Assembly: GCA_018268195.1 (NCBI GenBank)
Contig: JAFDWZ010000034.1
Location: 15,050 to 51,025, forward strand
DNA length: 35,976 nt
Reading direction: 5' to 3'
Origin: Bacteroidota bacterium
GTDB taxonomy: Bacteria; Bacteroidota; Bacteroidia; AKYH767-A; OLB10
Under the pieces are notes generated by a model. That model saw only the letters and a list, made by a program, of their open reading frames with translations, searched no databases and was not told the origin of the DNA. Made by a program: the position numbers and the translations under genes. Every line of letters starts with the position of its first letter. Positions within the stretch are counted from its first letter, which is position 1. This document shows positions 24,510 through 32,425 of the stretch, in pieces.

Positions 24510-25382
24510 TTATTTTACCTCCCACACGGCAAAAGTCACATGTGTAGTATCAAAAGTACTTACGCCCCATATTTTTTTCTGCTGACTATTGGTTGAATAG
24601 TCTAATTGTACAGCTTCGTCATGACCCTCTGCCATTGGCCATGTGTAAAGTAATCCACTCTTGAAATCTTCGTAGTATAAAGTGAGTGAACGATCAAAAT
24701 AAACAGCGGTTTCTTTTTCAAGATTTATGAGCAATGGTTTACATTTATTACTCAATCTGTCGCTAAACCATAGGTCGCTGCGTTTAAGAGCAAGGTATGT
24801 TTTACGGTTCCCCACTTTTTTAATAAAATTATAGGCAAACTGATAAATAAAACCATCCTGATAGTTCAACCATAAGTTATAAGAATAAGGAAAGCGAGTT
24901 TTATAAAAATCTTGGTAATAATCAGGGTTGTTATAATAAGTTGGAATGGATGCTATTTCAAAAAATTTATAAAAGTGGTTCAGATTTTTGTACCAGTCTT
25001 CAGGTTTGTTATAAGGTAGAATTTCAATTTTTTTTGTTCTGCGAACGTATTTAAAAATACGTGTTTCTTCGTTGTCCATCATCAAGAGGTTGTCAAACTC
25101 ATCAAATTCCATATTTCGGATGCAGCCTTCATAGGGGATTTTTATTTCATCCAGAATTTTACCTTGCTGGTTGATGAGAAAAACAAGGGGCTGGTTGCAT
25201 GAATTGAATGCAATGATTTCATCGGCATCAACAGCAATACGATAGGTAAATATGCCTCCGTCAAATAATTCCTCACGGTTAAGGGTAAATAAATCTGTTT
25301 TAGTAAATGGGCCTTTGGTCTGCTGAGCTTGTACACCAAATACTGCCATAAAAAGAATTATTAAAACAGATCTATATTGCAT
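24510..25382 (-). CDS. Hypothetical secreted protein, probable beta-propeller
   Basis: 290 aa. A signal peptide about 1-19 (VLIILFMAVFGVQAQ) is followed by repeated blade-like units: RIAVDADEIIAFNSCNQPLV, FLINQQGKILDEIKIPY and NMEFDEFDNLLMMDNEETRI. Such D/N-rich turns after hydrophobic strands suit a 6-bladed propeller or NHL-like fold, but no family motif is decisive. The rest is aromatic-rich (FYKFFEIASIPTYYNNPDYY). No enzyme motif. It is divergent from the glycosyltransferase, whose functional start is about 100 bp away. Confidence 0.6.
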   Translation of the reverse strand: MQYRSVLIILFMAVFGVQAQQTKGPFTKTDLFTLNREELFDGGIFTYRIAVDADEIIAFNSCNQPLVFLINQQGKILDEIKIPYEGCIRNMEFDEFDNLLMMDNEETRIFKYVRRTKKIEILPYNKPEDWYKNLNHFYKFFEIASIPTYYNNPDYYQDFYKTRFPYSYNLWLNYQDGFIYQFAYNFIKKVGNRKTYLALKRSDLWFSDRLSNKCKPLLINLEKETAVYFDRSLTLYYEDFKSGLLYTWPMAEGHDEAVQLDYSTNSQQKKIWGVSTFDTTHVTFAVWEVK

Positions 25383-25482
25383 GTTATATTTTGAAACGGC
25401 TGCAAAAATGCCTATTTTATGGATATGTTATTCATACGTCAATGTTAATTTAAACAGAAATGATGACCTTTGCCATTCCTAT

Positions 25483-26667
25483 ATGATACAGGCAGTTTTT
25501 ATGTTTTTATGTGTGGTGGCAGTACTGTGCCTTCTCCATACCTATGTTGTTTTTCCTTTATGGATGAGGTTGTTACTGTTTTTTTCATCTAAGGAAACAC
25601 GACATATTTTACAGGATGATGAACTGCCGTATATCAGTATTCTCATAGCCGCCCACAACGAAGTGAAAGTTATATGCGATAAACTGCAAAGTGTTATTGG
25701 TAATAAGTATCCGGTAGAAAAAATAGAAGTTCTGGTAGGCTCCGACAGTTCAACAGACGGAACGGATGAACAAGTGGAATTATTGTCACAGAAATATCCT
25801 TTCATCAGGCTGATTCGTTTTAACATGCGCAGTGGTAAACCGGCAATTATTAATCACCTTGCATCACAAAGCAATGGTTCAGTGTTGGTAATTACCGATG
25901 CCAATGTGTTTTTTGATAAAGATACGCTTCGGCAACTGGCTACAGGTTTTAGAAATGATGCTGTAGGGCTTTGCGACACCCGAATGGTAAACACAGGGTT
26001 AAAAAAATCAGGAATATCACATCAGGAAAAAGCATACATCGGCTCCGAAGTCATTACCAAATACGCAGAAGGAAAAATATGGGGAAGCATGATGGGGCCT
26101 TTCGGTGGATGTTATGCAGTGCGAAAATCATTGTATCGGCCGGTGCCGGAAAGTAATTTGGTAGATGATTTTTATGTTAACATGAAAGTGCTGGAGCAGG
26201 GTTATAAATGTGTGAGTGTTCCTGAAGCAGTAGTTTTTGAAGAAGTGTCTAATAATCTGAAATTGGAATACCGAAGAAAAACAAGAATTGCCTCCGGAAA
26301 TTTTCAAAATCTTAAAATATTCAGTCATCTCCTGCTGAAAGGCAAAGGAATAGGATTTTGCTTTTTTTCACATAAGGTCTTACGTTGGCTGGGACCTTTA
26401 TTTTTATTAATGGCATGGTGCTGTTCTGCTGTAGTTGTTTATTCAGACAGAAGCATCCTGTTCTTCATTGTTGTTTTTTTAGGGTTGACATTCAGCTTCG
26501 CCTTGGTCATGGTTGACCGTTTGCTGAACATGGTAGGTATTCATTTAAGCATATTGAGGCTGAACACGCATTTTATTGTTATGAATATGGCTATGCTCAA
26601 AGGTTTGTTGCGATATCTGACAGGAATAAAAAGCGGTGTGTGGCAACCAACCCAACGACATCAGTAA
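25483..26667 (+). CDS. Membrane glycosyltransferase family 2 (cellulose/hyaluronan synthase-like)
   Basis: Inverting processive-type glycosyltransferase. The start is set at ATG 25483 (MIQAVFMFLCVVAVLCLLHT) because this gives an N-terminal membrane segment. The frame extends to an ATG at 25381, which overlaps the divergent gene and encodes sequence without membrane character. GT-A motifs: ISILIAAHNE, GSDSSTDGTDEQ, ITDANVFFD (DxD-like), SNLVDDFYVNMKVLEQGYK and YRRKTRIASGNFQNL (acceptor-side R-rich segment). C-terminal membrane segments: GPLFLLMAWCCSAVVVYS and ILFFIVVFLGLTFSFALV. Length 394 aa. A GACCTTTG -7-like element at 25465-25472 is weak. Product unknown; probably an exopolysaccharide or glycan. 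Confidence 0.85.
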   Translation: MIQAVFMFLCVVAVLCLLHTYVVFPLWMRLLLFFSSKETRHILQDDELPYISILIAAHNEVKVICDKLQSVIGNKYPVEKIEVLVGSDSSTDGTDEQVELLSQKYPFIRLIRFNMRSGKPAIINHLASQSNGSVLVITDANVFFDKDTLRQLATGFRNDAVGLCDTRMVNTGLKKSGISHQEKAYIGSEVITKYAEGKIWGSMMGPFGGCYAVRKSLYRPVPESNLVDDFYVNMKVLEQGYKCVSVPEAVVFEEVSNNLKLEYRRKTRIASGNFQNLKIFSHLLLKGKGIGFCFFSHKVLRWLGPLFLLMAWCCSAVVVYSDRSILFFIVVFLGLTFSFALVMVDRLLNMVGIHLSILRLNTHFIVMNMAMLKGLLRYLTGIKSGVWQPTQRHQ

Positions 26668-26669
26668 AA

Positions 26670-26700
26670 TTTCTCGGTTAGAATTAAAAACGTAGATTTG
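26670..26700 (+). promoter_or_regulatory. Promoter of the single-domain response regulator
   Basis: TTTC (26670-26673, one mismatch to TTTG), 19-nt spacer, TAGATTTG (26693-26700), a perfect TAnnTTTG. ATG 18 nt downstream at 26719. It overlaps the 3' edge of the glycosyltransferase gene region. Confidence 0.5.
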
Positions 26701-26718
26701 TAAATAAATTAATTGATT

Positions 26719-27114
26719 ATGAAAGTTTCCTCACCTTTAAAAATATTTATTGTAGATGACGATGTGATGATGGCAGAAATGCTTCGTGATAAGATTTCAG
26801 ATAACACGACTCATACGGTATTGTTGTTTCATACAGGAGAGGAATGCATCAAACATGTAGGCGAAAAACCTGATGTGATAATTCTTGATTACTTTCTGAA
26901 CTCAAAGAATCTTGATGCTTCCAATGGTATGGAAGTATTGAAAGCCATTAAAAAAGTACACCCGGAGATCCATGTTATTTTTCTTTCGTCACAGGAACGT
27001 TATGGTGTAGCCATGCAGGTATTACAAAAAGGTGCTGAATATTATATTATAAAGGATAAGGAAGCATTTGAAAAAATTGAAAAAATTCTTCAAGGCATTG
27101 CTTCCGATTTGTAA
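26719..27114 (+). CDS. Single-domain response regulator (CheY-like receiver)
   Basis: 131 aa from ATG 26719; an in-frame TTG two codons earlier is less likely. Receiver-domain residues: acidic pocket D13-D15 in FIVDDDVMM, phospho-acceptor Asp57 in VIILDYFLN, Ser in VIFLSSQ and Lys in YYIIKDK. No DNA-binding or enzymatic output domain follows, so it must signal by protein contact or act as phosphate sink. The alpha3 region carries a small insertion (NSKNLDASNGMEV), seen in Bacteroidota receivers. Its kinase is not obvious; the kinase fragment 0.8 kb downstream lacks its histidine. Confidence 0.88.
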   Translation: MKVSSPLKIFIVDDDVMMAEMLRDKISDNTTHTVLLFHTGEECIKHVGEKPDVIILDYFLNSKNLDASNGMEVLKAIKKVHPEIHVIFLSSQERYGVAMQVLQKGAEYYIIKDKEAFEKIEKILQGIASDL

Positions 27115-27382
27115 CATTTTATAAACGGAATAGCAACATCATCCGATGTAAATTTTGGATTTCCCCTCCAACGATTACATTTTTACATGCCAAATTTTAT
27201 CACAGCAATTTAATATTGCTCAGTAAACACCTGCACAGATAACAGAAGTTTATTATTTAGCTATTTTAATTAAATCACGAAAAAGGAATGGCGAGCAAAT
27301 TCACCATAATTGGTGATTGACCGGTTTGTATCTCTTGTGGATTTTTGACGAAATAAAATAATAGATCTAAAATCAAAGAGAT
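27115..27382. other. Intergenic region with two small inverted repeats
   Basis: 268 bp. AGCAAT-N5-ATTGCT at 27204-27220 has no T-run, so it is not a standard terminator. TCACCA-N4-TGGTGA at 27301-27316 sits just upstream of a weak promoter match (TTG 27317-27319, 20 nt, GATTTTTG 27340-27347). Confidence 0.4.
27301..27316. promoter_or_regulatory. Inverted repeat upstream of the broken secreted-protein gene
   Basis: TCACCA-taat-TGGTGA, perfect 6-bp arms. It abuts the possible -33 element of the gene starting at 27383; operator role is inferred. Confidence 0.3.
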
Positions 27383-27838
27383 ATGAAAAACTTAAAACAC
27401 ACTGCAATTACAAGAATAAGATTGTTTTCTTTCTTTGTCATCGCTTCTCTTGTTGCAGGATTGGTAAATATAACTGCAGCACAACCACGCTTTACGCGAA
27501 CAACATTTAGTGCAGCATACACCCCAATTACCATAGGTGGTGGAGCTTCATCTTCGACAGCAACAGGTAACGATGTCAATCAAAACGGAATTCCTATCGG
27601 CTTCAGTTTTGATTATGCAGACAGTTCATATACAACGGTTGGTTTAAATACAAATGGTTTGGTTTGGTTTGGTTTGATGCCATTGAACCTAATCCCGATG
27701 CAAATAAAACAAATTTAGTTGCTGCCGCTGCTCCAAATCAGGCACTCTCTGCATGGTGTAATGACCTCATGGACGATGCCTCATCAGATATTTTATATCA
27801 AACACAAGTGAGAACAACATATTCAGGAAAAGCCTCTA
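27383..27838 (+). pseudogene. 5' fragment of a secreted-protein gene, frameshifted and truncated
   Basis: ATG at 27383 opens a signal peptide (LFSFFVIASLVAGLVNITAA, ~35 residues) and a domain with SSSTATGNDVNQNGIPIGFS and YTTVGLNTNGLVWF. The original frame then stops at 27716-27718. The continuation lies in another frame: DAIEPNPDANKTNLVAAAAP and NQALSAWCNDLMDDASSDIL. The change of frame falls in GGTTT repeated four times (27656-27675); three copies restore WFDAIEPN. Relatives of this sort of Bacteroidota surface protein are much longer and often end in a sorting domain. Here the coding sequence gives way to a histidine-kinase fragment near 27838. Confidence 0.7.
27656..27675 (+). repeat. Pentanucleotide tandem repeat GGTTT x4
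   Basis: Four perfect tandem copies of GGTTT inside the secreted-protein fragment. Copy number decides the frame: three copies join NGLVWF to DAIEPNPD, while the four present add five bases and lead to a stop at 27716-27718. Confidence 0.85.
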
Positions 27839-28408
27839 ATTGGAAGTACACTAGGAAGTATTCATTTATACAGCCAGATAGCGAAAAGTAAATTGTCGCA
27901 GGAGGAAACAGTGGAGGCACAGTCTATTTTAGATAGAATAAAAGTTTTCTCGGAAGAAATCATTGAAAAAACGGGTGATACGATATGGGCTGTGAAAGCA
28001 AAAAATGACAACTATTCTGATTTAAGCCTACGAATGGAAAGTTATGCCGCTAATATTCTGGGTCAAGCTAATATTAACTTTACGTTTATTACGGACGAAA
28101 AAATTCTCGACAATAAACTGTCAATGACAGCAAGAAAAAACCTCTTCCTGATTTTTAAAGAAGCATTACATAATATAGTTAAATATGCTAAATGTACTTC
28201 GGTAGAAATTTCAATATTAAAGAAATTGAATAAAACAGAGTTCAGAATTGTTGATAACGGATGCGGGTTGACATCTGAAAGTAACTCAAAATATTATTCA
28301 GGAAACGGTATTAATAATATGAAAGCAAGATCAGTAGCGATTGGAGCTGATTTTGTAATTTCATCTACGGAAGGAAGGGGCACTGAAATTCTTATAACCA
28401 TAAATTAA
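27839..28408 (+). pseudogene. 3' fragment of a NarL-type sensor histidine kinase
   Basis: The kinase frame is recognisable from IGSTLGSIHLYSQIAKSKL (from 27839), the part of a HisKA_3 dimerisation domain that normally follows the phospho-acceptor His-Asp. It continues to an ATPase domain with the N-box FKEALHNIVKYAK, G1 box DNGCGL and G2 box GNGINNMKARS, ending ILITIN. The histidine, sensor and any membrane parts are absent. Upstream in frame the sequence reads EKPLI and then a TGA at 27809-27811. The usable start would be the TTG at 27893, giving ~171 aa without any phospho-acceptor. The fragment may be untranslated. The cognate regulator follows 60 bp later. Confidence 0.75.
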
Positions 28409-28468
28409 CCAGTCTGATACTTCATATTAATTATTGCTTTAATTACCAATCGTTGTCAAATTTGTATC

Positions 28469-29137
28469 ATGAATTTAAAAAAGGAAGACAAACCCATAAA
28501 AGTCATTCTTGCCGATGATAATAAAACAGTACTTGAGTCAGTGCAAGCATTGATAAAGGATTCCGGAACTATTCAATTGGTAGCAGCTTATGGGTCGGCA
28601 AAGGAATGTTTAGAGAATATTGAAAAACTAAAGCCTGATGTAGTGCTTATGGATATAGACATGCCGCTAATGACAGGCATTGAAGCAGTAAAAATTATAA
28701 GAAAAAGTTTTCCTGGATTACCCATCCTGATGCTTACCGGATTTGAAGATGACGATAAAGTGTTTAATTCAATTTGTGCGGGTGCCAATGGTTATATTCT
28801 GAAAAATGCCAGCATGGAATCTCTCTTGCATCATATACAGGAAGTGCATACAGGCGGAGCCCCTATGACACCAACCATTGCCAGAAAAGTGCTGAATGCC
28901 TTTGCCAAATCGCATACACAACAAAACTCAGCTGAGGATTACAAGTTAAGCAACCGTGAGAAGGATGTACTCGAATTGTTGGTAAAAGGTAAATCCTACA
29001 AGATGATTTCCACACAATTGAATATTAGCTATGAAACGGTGCATTCGCACATCCGCAGAATCTATCAGAAGTTACAGGTACATTCCGTAAGTGAAGCGGT
29101 TTCAAAAACCATCATCAGAAAAATCCTTGGAAGTTAA
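28469..29137 (+). CDS. NarL/LuxR-family response regulator
   Basis: DNA-binding response regulator, 222 aa. Receiver domain about 1-125: acidic pocket LADDNK, phospho-acceptor Asp62 in VVLMDIDMP, Thr in MLTGFED and Lys in YILKNAS. A linker leads to the LuxR-type helix-turn-helix (about 155-220): SNREKDVLELLVKGKSYKMI, then SYETVHSHIRRIYQKLQVHS, a complete HTH. It is the natural partner of the broken kinase directly upstream, so it now lacks an intact local kinase. A weak promoter match (TTG 28434-28436, 20 nt, CAAATTTG 28457-28464) just before the ATG could give near-leaderless expression. Confidence 0.92.
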   Translation: MNLKKEDKPIKVILADDNKTVLESVQALIKDSGTIQLVAAYGSAKECLENIEKLKPDVVLMDIDMPLMTGIEAVKIIRKSFPGLPILMLTGFEDDDKVFNSICAGANGYILKNASMESLLHHIQEVHTGGAPMTPTIARKVLNAFAKSHTQQNSAEDYKLSNREKDVLELLVKGKSYKMISTQLNISYETVHSHIRRIYQKLQVHSVSEAVSKTIIRKILGS

Positions 29138-29149
29138 TCAGCATTAAAT

Positions 29150-30292
29150 TTACTCATTCACAAATTGAGTCTTTACATATTGAACACCTCTTTCATTAAG
29201 ATAATTCATTATAAAGTTAAAACAGTTTTCGTTTTTGCCAATTAACTCCGGGGGGAAAACACCTTTGCCTGAAAATGTTCCGTTTAGAATAAGATTGGCA
29301 GCAGCAGTGGCTGTATAACCTGTGGTTCGTGCCATAGACGATGTGTTGGTGGCCTGATGATACCTGTCGTAAAGGTGATAAGTCAATGTTTGTTTTTTAC
29401 CGTTATTATCTGAGCCTTTTATGGTGATTCGCATTACGGTTATTTCTTCTTCTGTTTCTCCCAGTTTCCATTCATTAAAAAGTAAACGCGATGTGAATTC
29501 AACAGGAATTATTTGTGAACCATTTAACTCAATAGGTTTTGTACTGAAAAATCCAGTTGACTTCAGCACTCTGATATATTCAACATGTCCGGGATAACGT
29601 AGAGTTTTTTCTTTCATATTCCTTATGTGTGGCATGGTGAACAACAGTGAGCGCAGCCCATCACTGTTAAACGATTCAAGTGTACCAACACCGTCAAACT
29701 CTACCATTTCTACATCGCTTAGTGCTTCTCTTATAACAAGCTGACTGTTTTCAACGTAACGTGCAGGTCGCGTATATTCTTCAATCACATCAATGGGTGA
29801 GAAAGGAGCCTTATAAGCAAAAGGCCATTTTTTTATTTTAGGTAATCCACCTACCAAACATTCAAAATCGGTTATCTTCAAATGTTCGTTGTGATATCCC
29901 AGAATAATATTTCCCATTCCGGGAGCAACACCACAATCAACAATTGCAGTAACATTTTTTTCGGCTGCAAGAGTTGTGAGGTCTAAACAGTTTTCGGGAA
30001 AGAAAGAAATATCTACCGTGTTTTTACCTGCAATAATTATATTTTTCAAAGTATTGAACCCCAAAAATCCGGGTACTGCACATACAACTAAATCATAAGG
30101 TTGCAGGGCATTAATTAATTGTTCGGAGTTGCGAACATCTAATTGCAAAACATCCAAACTGCTGTTTCTGGCTTTCAATTTATCCAAAGCAGCTTTGTCA
30201 ATATCAGCTACGGTAACATCATGTTGTTTAGTTAAATCTAAGGCCATAGCACGGCCAACCATACCTGAGCCTAAAACAATAATTTTACTCAT
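29150..30292 (-). CDS. Saccharopine dehydrogenase-like NAD(P)-dependent oxidoreductase
   Basis: 380 aa. N-terminal Rossmann site VLGSGMVGRAMALDL (about 5-19), followed by DIDKAALDKL, then VVDCGVAPGMGNIIL and VGGLPKIKKWPFAYKAPFSP, which are typical of the saccharopine dehydrogenase/lysine 6-dehydrogenase group. The C-terminal domain has a Gly-Thr-Phe-rich end (NLILNGTFSGKGVFPPELIG). Likely acts on lysine or a related amino acid; a reductive saccharopine or carboxynorspermidine step is also possible. It lies 23 bp downstream of mgtE on the same strand, so is probably its operon partner. Convergent with the response regulator. Confidence 0.82.
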   Translation of the reverse strand: MSKIIVLGSGMVGRAMALDLTKQHDVTVADIDKAALDKLKARNSSLDVLQLDVRNSEQLINALQPYDLVVCAVPGFLGFNTLKNIIIAGKNTVDISFFPENCLDLTTLAAEKNVTAIVDCGVAPGMGNIILGYHNEHLKITDFECLVGGLPKIKKWPFAYKAPFSPIDVIEEYTRPARYVENSQLVIREALSDVEMVEFDGVGTLESFNSDGLRSLLFTMPHIRNMKEKTLRYPGHVEYIRVLKSTGFFSTKPIELNGSQIIPVEFTSRLLFNEWKLGETEEEITVMRITIKGSDNNGKKQTLTYHLYDRYHQATNTSSMARTTGYTATAAANLILNGTFSGKGVFPPELIGKNENCFNFIMNYLNERGVQYVKTQFVNE

Positions 30293-30315
30293 GATTAAAT
30301 TTTAGAAATATTTAT

Positions 30316-31695
30316 TTATAGCAATGTTCCAGAAAGAATAGTTGCTGCAATACTGAAATAAATTACCAGACCGGTAACATCTACCAATGTAGCAATAAAT
30401 GGCGCTGAAGAGGTTGCAGGATCTGCTCCAAAACGTTTAAGTACGAGAGGTAACATGGAGCCCATCACAGTGCCCCATGTGCAGACACCTATGAGCGTAA
30501 TCCCTATAGTTATTCCGATAAGAAGCCAGTGCGGACCATAGATGTTTGTAAAAGTTGCCCATGCTGCCACACGTAAAAAACCGATAACTCCTAATATCAA
30601 ACCTAATATCAAACCTGAAATTATTTCTCTTTTTACAACCCGCCACCAATCTTTAAGCGTAACCTCGCCCAGTGCCAGTGCACGAATGATAAGTGTAGCT
30701 GCCTGTGAGCCACTGTTACCTCCACTGCTTACTATCAGCGGAATGAATAATGCCAACACTACAGCACGTTCAATTTCATTTTCAAAGAAACTCATTGCCG
30801 ATGCAGTAAACATTTCTCCGATGAATAAAATTATCAGCCAGGGTGCACGTTTTCGCAACAGTTTAAATAAGGGCATTTCCATATAAGGTTCTTCAAGTGC
30901 TTCCACACCTCCCAGCTTCTGAATGTCTTCGGTAGTTTCATCTTCTGCCAGTTGAAGTACGTCATCAATTGTAATAATTCCCAGCAACATGTGCGATGAG
31001 TTTACTACAGGTAATGCTACACGGTTTAGCTTTTTAAACACACCAATTGCAACCTCCTCATCATCCGTAACCGATAGAGCAGTGTATTTGCCATCTATAA
31101 GATTTTCTATAGGAGTATTCAAGTCAGCCAAAAGAATTTCAGCAACTTTAATATCGTCAATCAAATGCCCGCGTTCATCAACTATGTAAATTACATTCAG
31201 TGTTTCCGAATTCTCTCCGTTTTCTCTTATATAATCCAACACATAACGCACACTCCACTGTTTGTGTATGGCAATATAATCAGGCGTCATCAAACGACCG
31301 ATGGAATTTTCAGGATAACCTAAGAGCGAAAGTGCAATGGCACGTTCTTTAGGAGTAAGCAGTTTAAGCAAACGGTTGAGCAGTTCCGGGTCTATTTCTT
31401 CGAGCAGTGCAGTACGGTCATCAGGGCTCATATCGTTAAGTATGAGCTGTACCTGTCGTGCAGGCAACACATCAAGAAGTGATTTTTGAAGATTTACATC
31501 AAGCGATTCAAAAGTTTCAAAAGCCCGTTCGCGGTCAATTGATTTAAAAACGAATGCCCGTTCGGCTTCATCACTTTCAATAATCAGTTCTGCAAGTTCT
31601 GATGGAAGCCATTTTTCGAGATAGGCTTTACATCCGGCAAGGTTTTCCTGCTGAAGTAATTCTTTAATTTCCTCCATGTTTATTTGCTCTGACAT
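30316..31695 (-). CDS. mgtE: Magnesium transporter MgtE
   Basis: Mg2+ channel gated by intracellular Mg2+. 459 aa in the usual order: N-domain of superhelical repeats (about 1-130, with LLDVLPARQVQLILNDMSPD and LLTPKERAIALSLLGYPENS), two CBS domains (about 135-255, TPDYIAIHKQWSVRYVLDYI and VALPVVNSSHMLLGIITIDD), a plug helix, and the membrane domain of five segments (about 285-459, GGNSGSQAATLIIRALALGE, and the pore Asp region FGADPATSSAPF). The ATG at 31695 is preceded by a TAACTTTA -7-like element (minus strand, 31727-31734). Confidence 0.95.
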   Translation of the reverse strand: MSEQINMEEIKELLQQENLAGCKAYLEKWLPSELAELIIESDEAERAFVFKSIDRERAFETFESLDVNLQKSLLDVLPARQVQLILNDMSPDDRTALLEEIDPELLNRLLKLLTPKERAIALSLLGYPENSIGRLMTPDYIAIHKQWSVRYVLDYIRENGENSETLNVIYIVDERGHLIDDIKVAEILLADLNTPIENLIDGKYTALSVTDDEEVAIGVFKKLNRVALPVVNSSHMLLGIITIDDVLQLAEDETTEDIQKLGGVEALEEPYMEMPLFKLLRKRAPWLIILFIGEMFTASAMSFFENEIERAVVLALFIPLIVSSGGNSGSQAATLIIRALALGEVTLKDWWRVVKREIISGLILGLILGVIGFLRVAAWATFTNIYGPHWLLIGITIGITLIGVCTWGTVMGSMLPLVLKRFGADPATSSAPFIATLVDVTGLVIYFSIAATILSGTLL

Positions 31696-31813
31696 TGTAA
31701 TAAGAAAACCCCGTCCTTTAAGGCCGTAAAGTTATGGAAATACCTTTTTAAAAACAGATGAAATTACTGCTTTTTAAACATGCTTTCATAAAAATATGCT
31801 ACACAAGTGGTGG

Positions 31814-32425
31814 CTATTTTACTTTTACAGTGAGCAGTTTTTCATTACCAATGTAAGCCTCAAGAATGTCATCAGCCTTTACTGTACCAACACCCTCCGG
31901 TGTTCCTGTAAATATAAGATCTCCTTTTTTTAAAGTAAAATATTCTGAAATGAAAGATATCAGTTTATCAACCGAATGAATCATGGCTGAAGTATTGCCC
32001 TGTTGTACGGTAACTCCGTTTTTATCGAGATGAAATGAAATATTCTGTATCGAATCAAATGAGGATTTGTTCAGAAATTTACCGGTAGGTGCACTTCCGT
32101 CAAATGCTTTGGCGAGCTCCCATGGCAGGCCCTTTGATTTCAGGAATGATTGCTTATCGCGTGCAGTAAAATCAATTCCTATGCCTATTTCGTCATAATA
32201 CGTGTGTGCAAATTTTTCCTGTATATGTTTCCCCGTTTTGTTGATTTTAATAACAACTTCAACTTCATGATGAATCTGAGTTGAAAAATCGGGAATAAAA
32301 AAAGGCATGCGAGGTTGTAATTGTGCCGTTTCAGGTTTAAGAAAAATAATCGGTTCCTCTGAAATTTCATTTTTCAACTCAAGAACATGTGCAGCATAGT
32401 TGCGGCCTATACAGATTATTTTCAT
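31814..32425 (-). CDS. Fumarylacetoacetate hydrolase-family protein (acylpyruvate hydrolase/oxaloacetate decarboxylase-like)
   Basis: 203 aa, the short single-domain FAHD1-like form. The N-terminus MKIICIGRNYAAHVLELKNE is the family hallmark. Metal-binding residues are in HHEVEVVIKI (Glu-x-Glu) and DFTARDKQ, with GTPEGVGTV near the C-terminus. Relatives hydrolyse acylpyruvates or decarboxylate oxaloacetate; substrate unknown here. Its ATG overlaps the stop of the glycosyltransferase as ATGA (32422-32425), implying translational coupling in the envelope operon. Confidence 0.88.
   Translation of the reverse strand: MKIICIGRNYAAHVLELKNEISEEPIIFLKPETAQLQPRMPFFIPDFSTQIHHEVEVVIKINKTGKHIQEKFAHTYYDEIGIGIDFTARDKQSFLKSKGLPWELAKAFDGSAPTGKFLNKSSFDSIQNISFHLDKNGVTVQQGNTSAMIHSVDKLISFISEYFTLKKGDLIFTGTPEGVGTVKADDILEAYIGNEKLLTVKVK

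Noticed and set aside
25381..25482. N-terminal extension of the glycosyltransferase from ATG 25381
   Set aside because: It would overlap the divergent gene's start, and the encoded sequence lacks the expected membrane segment, which begins at 25483.
27204..27220. AGCAAT-N5-ATTGCT hairpin as a terminator for the receiver gene
   Set aside because: The stem is short and AT-rich, and no T-run follows on either strand.
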